The notes below the pieces were generated by a model. That model was given only the letters and a program-made list of their open reading frames with translations. It did no database searches and was not told the DNA's origin. Below are positions 51,801-54,800 of a DNA stretch of 64,000 nt, piece by piece. Position numbers and translations under genes: made by a program. The DNA is from Paracentrotus lividus (lineage: Eukaryota > Echinodermata > Echinoidea > Camarodonta > Echinidae), in the NCBI GenBank assembly GCA_940671915.1, contig CALNVZ010000641.1, positions 8,342,779-8,406,778 of the forward strand, read 5' to 3'. Position 1 is the first letter of the stretch. The number at the start of each line of letters is the position of its first letter.

Positions 51801-54800
51801 CTGCACACTGTATGTTTTCGTGTACATGTATATTGCTTGTGTGTTTTATGGTTTACTAACTTAAAGTTAATATGTGAATATGGGAGACTATCTTGTCACT
51901 TTAACACTGGTGTAAATACAACTATCCTTGTTGGAATTTCTTTCATTTCTTTTTTTTCTTTTCTTTTTTTATGGGGGGGGGGGCATGGTAGGCACTACAA
52001 AGATCTACTTGACTAATCAAATTGTATTGTTTTGCTCAAAAATGTGAGATTAAATGTAAACTGTAGAGAGCAGATATAAATGTGATACATTTTGCTGTGA
52101 AATTCCAAATGTCAAACATGTGCTTTAATCAACAAGATAGTAATTGGCAAGGAAGTAATGAATTGGGAATGAAGAAAATACAAATTGATTTATGACAAGC
52201 TAGAAAGAAGATGTATAGTGATTGGTAACTGATAGGTAGAGAAAGATGGAGAGGGGGAGGGAGAGAGAGAGAGAGAATGAATATATTGCATAGAGGGAAG
52301 AAAAGGATGTCAACGTTTTCCATTATTAAACACAAAATTCATTGACATGTTAAAAACAACTAATGGAATAAAAATTAAAGCTTATGCTTGGTTGCTAATG
52401 AAATATAAAAACATTGTTAACATGTGTACATGTAGTATACAGCTAAATGATAAGCATCTGTATGTTTGAAATATTAACACAAAATTAAAATGTGGCAGGC
52501 AATATAGTGATCTAATATTCTTTACTATCAAATGACAATAGACTAATGCACTATTCTTAACACAAGGGAATATGTTGTTGCTTTAAATCAGTCGCATGCC
52601 TTTTGCCATTTGCTAAATTGATTTTTTTTTTAATTTAAAAATAGTTTTCAAAGAAATGCACGCTATCTACACAAAGATACTTGCAGATTTATTTAAAGGT
52701 AATTTAACACAGATATTTTGTTCTTTTGAGGAGCTTGGCACCTTGTATCTTAAGTGGCTGTCGTTTGCAAATGAATATACAATTCTGCATTTAAGGAGCA
52801 CTTTGGAAGGAAACATTTTAGGCCCAAACTCCTTATGTATTATTCATTGCATTAACTTGACCCCAATTCTTTTGAAAGTCCATTTCCGAGAACTCCTCTG
52901 TGTTGTTCAGTTCATGATTATAACCATCTTGCCTATCTGTCTATATTACAGACTGTCCTGGGAGATGATCAGTATGTATTCACCAGACTCAATCAAGTTC
53001 TTGATGCTATGCCTTCTACTAAGACATTGAGCCATGTACTACAACCCAGACCACCAACACCTTTCCATGGTAAATCTAATGATACTATTGCTGTTCAATT
53101 ATAGTCATATTTATTACAAAGATGTTTACATGTACGAGTATGTTAGTTATGAATGTAGTTTTAGCAATGATAATTGGGATGATCGAATCGTGCTATGGAG
53201 TCTATAAATTCTCTTTATTCTTCATATAAATTTATATGTTAAGCAACTTGTACTTAAAACTAGTCAATGCAAATATACATGTCCCTGAGAAATGTGAACT
53301 GGCCTCTCGTCTATGAGTATGGTCACATAAATTTTACAAGTTAACATTCTTCATCTCTCCCCCACAGGTCCATCAGTTGCATCTGTGAACAGCACCTCTC
53401 TGCAGCCCAATGTTGCCTCTATGGGTGTGTTCACATTAAAATAAATATCCGTCATTTCTATCCCACAGGTCCGTCAGTTGCGTTTGTGAACGGTACATCC
53501 CTGCTGCCTTATGTGGCCTCTATGGTTGTGTTCACATTGATTGCACATGCAGTTTATAAACATTTGTAATTTCCTATCTCACCCCACAGGTCCATCAGTT
53601 GCATCTGTAAATGGCACGTTAATGCAACCCAATGTTGCCTCCTTAGGTTTGTTCACATCAAAATAAAGACCTGCTGTTCCTTCCATATAGGTGCATCAGT
53701 TGCATATGTGAACGGCACATCCCTACGGCCCAATGTTGCCTCTGTGGGTGTGCTCACATTATCTTGCAATTAAACATTCTTCATCTCTCCCCCACAGGTC
53801 CATCAGTTGCATCAGTGAACGGCACATCCCTTCAACCCAATGTAGCCTCAATGGGTGTATATGCCAGCGCTAGCAGGTCGCTCATCAAGAGCAAACGAGA
53901 GACTGAGATCTGGGAGATATGTCATAACATTATCAGCAAGATACCAAAGGGATGGAATCGGGTAAGTACTTCAGCAAATTTTCTATTTCACATCATGATT
54001 GATAAATAGTATTTATGAACACCTTTTCCATATTTACATGTATTATGCATACTGTATAAGTGGTTATTTTTATTTTCGCGAATTTTGCGAGTCAGTCATC
54101 GTAAAAATTTCCACTTCAATAGTATTTAAAATAAAGAAATCATCAACAAAATTACGAAATTTTGCTCTCACGAATTTCCCCAACTAGTCCATAGTCACAA
54201 AAGTATGTACGCGGAAATACTGGCTTATACAGTTGTTAATGAAGCATTCGTTTGGACCACCAACTATCCAATCACCCCACTCCCAATTTAGTTGTTGTTA
54301 TTTTGTTGTTGCTGGGAACAACATCCATAATTCTTTTTGCATATGAAAACAACATTTTAATTAGAACCATAGATATTGTTACTGCTAACAGTATCCCTTA
54401 TGTACTGATTTTGTTCACTTCTCTCCTACTATTCATTATATCTGGAGGCCTGGAGAAAGTTATTATTTGGATTCTGTTTGATGCTTTGAGAATGTCTTTT
54501 CAGTTATTAGCTAATACAAGAGAACCTTTAACGTGTTTGTGCCATTCAAACCTTTTTTTCCCCGCAGGATTACATCACAGAGCGTGTTCGTAAGATCGGT
54601 GGTGATACTCCTTTCAATCGCTTTGTCCTGAGAGAGATTGATCTGATGATAAGACTTATATCAGATCTCAAATCTACCTTCAATGTGAGTAGAATGTCCA
54701 AATTTACCTTATCAAATAAAGCAATAATAATAATAATGTTATATAATGCTATTATTCAAATCAAACCCTACCCAGTCATGTGATATGACTATTAGACTAT

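Noticed and set aside
54252-54593. Hydrophobic open frame resembling a membrane protein
   Set aside because: Lies in the E39-E40 intron and overlaps E40 in a different frame; T-rich DNA gives Leu/Ile/Phe by composition.
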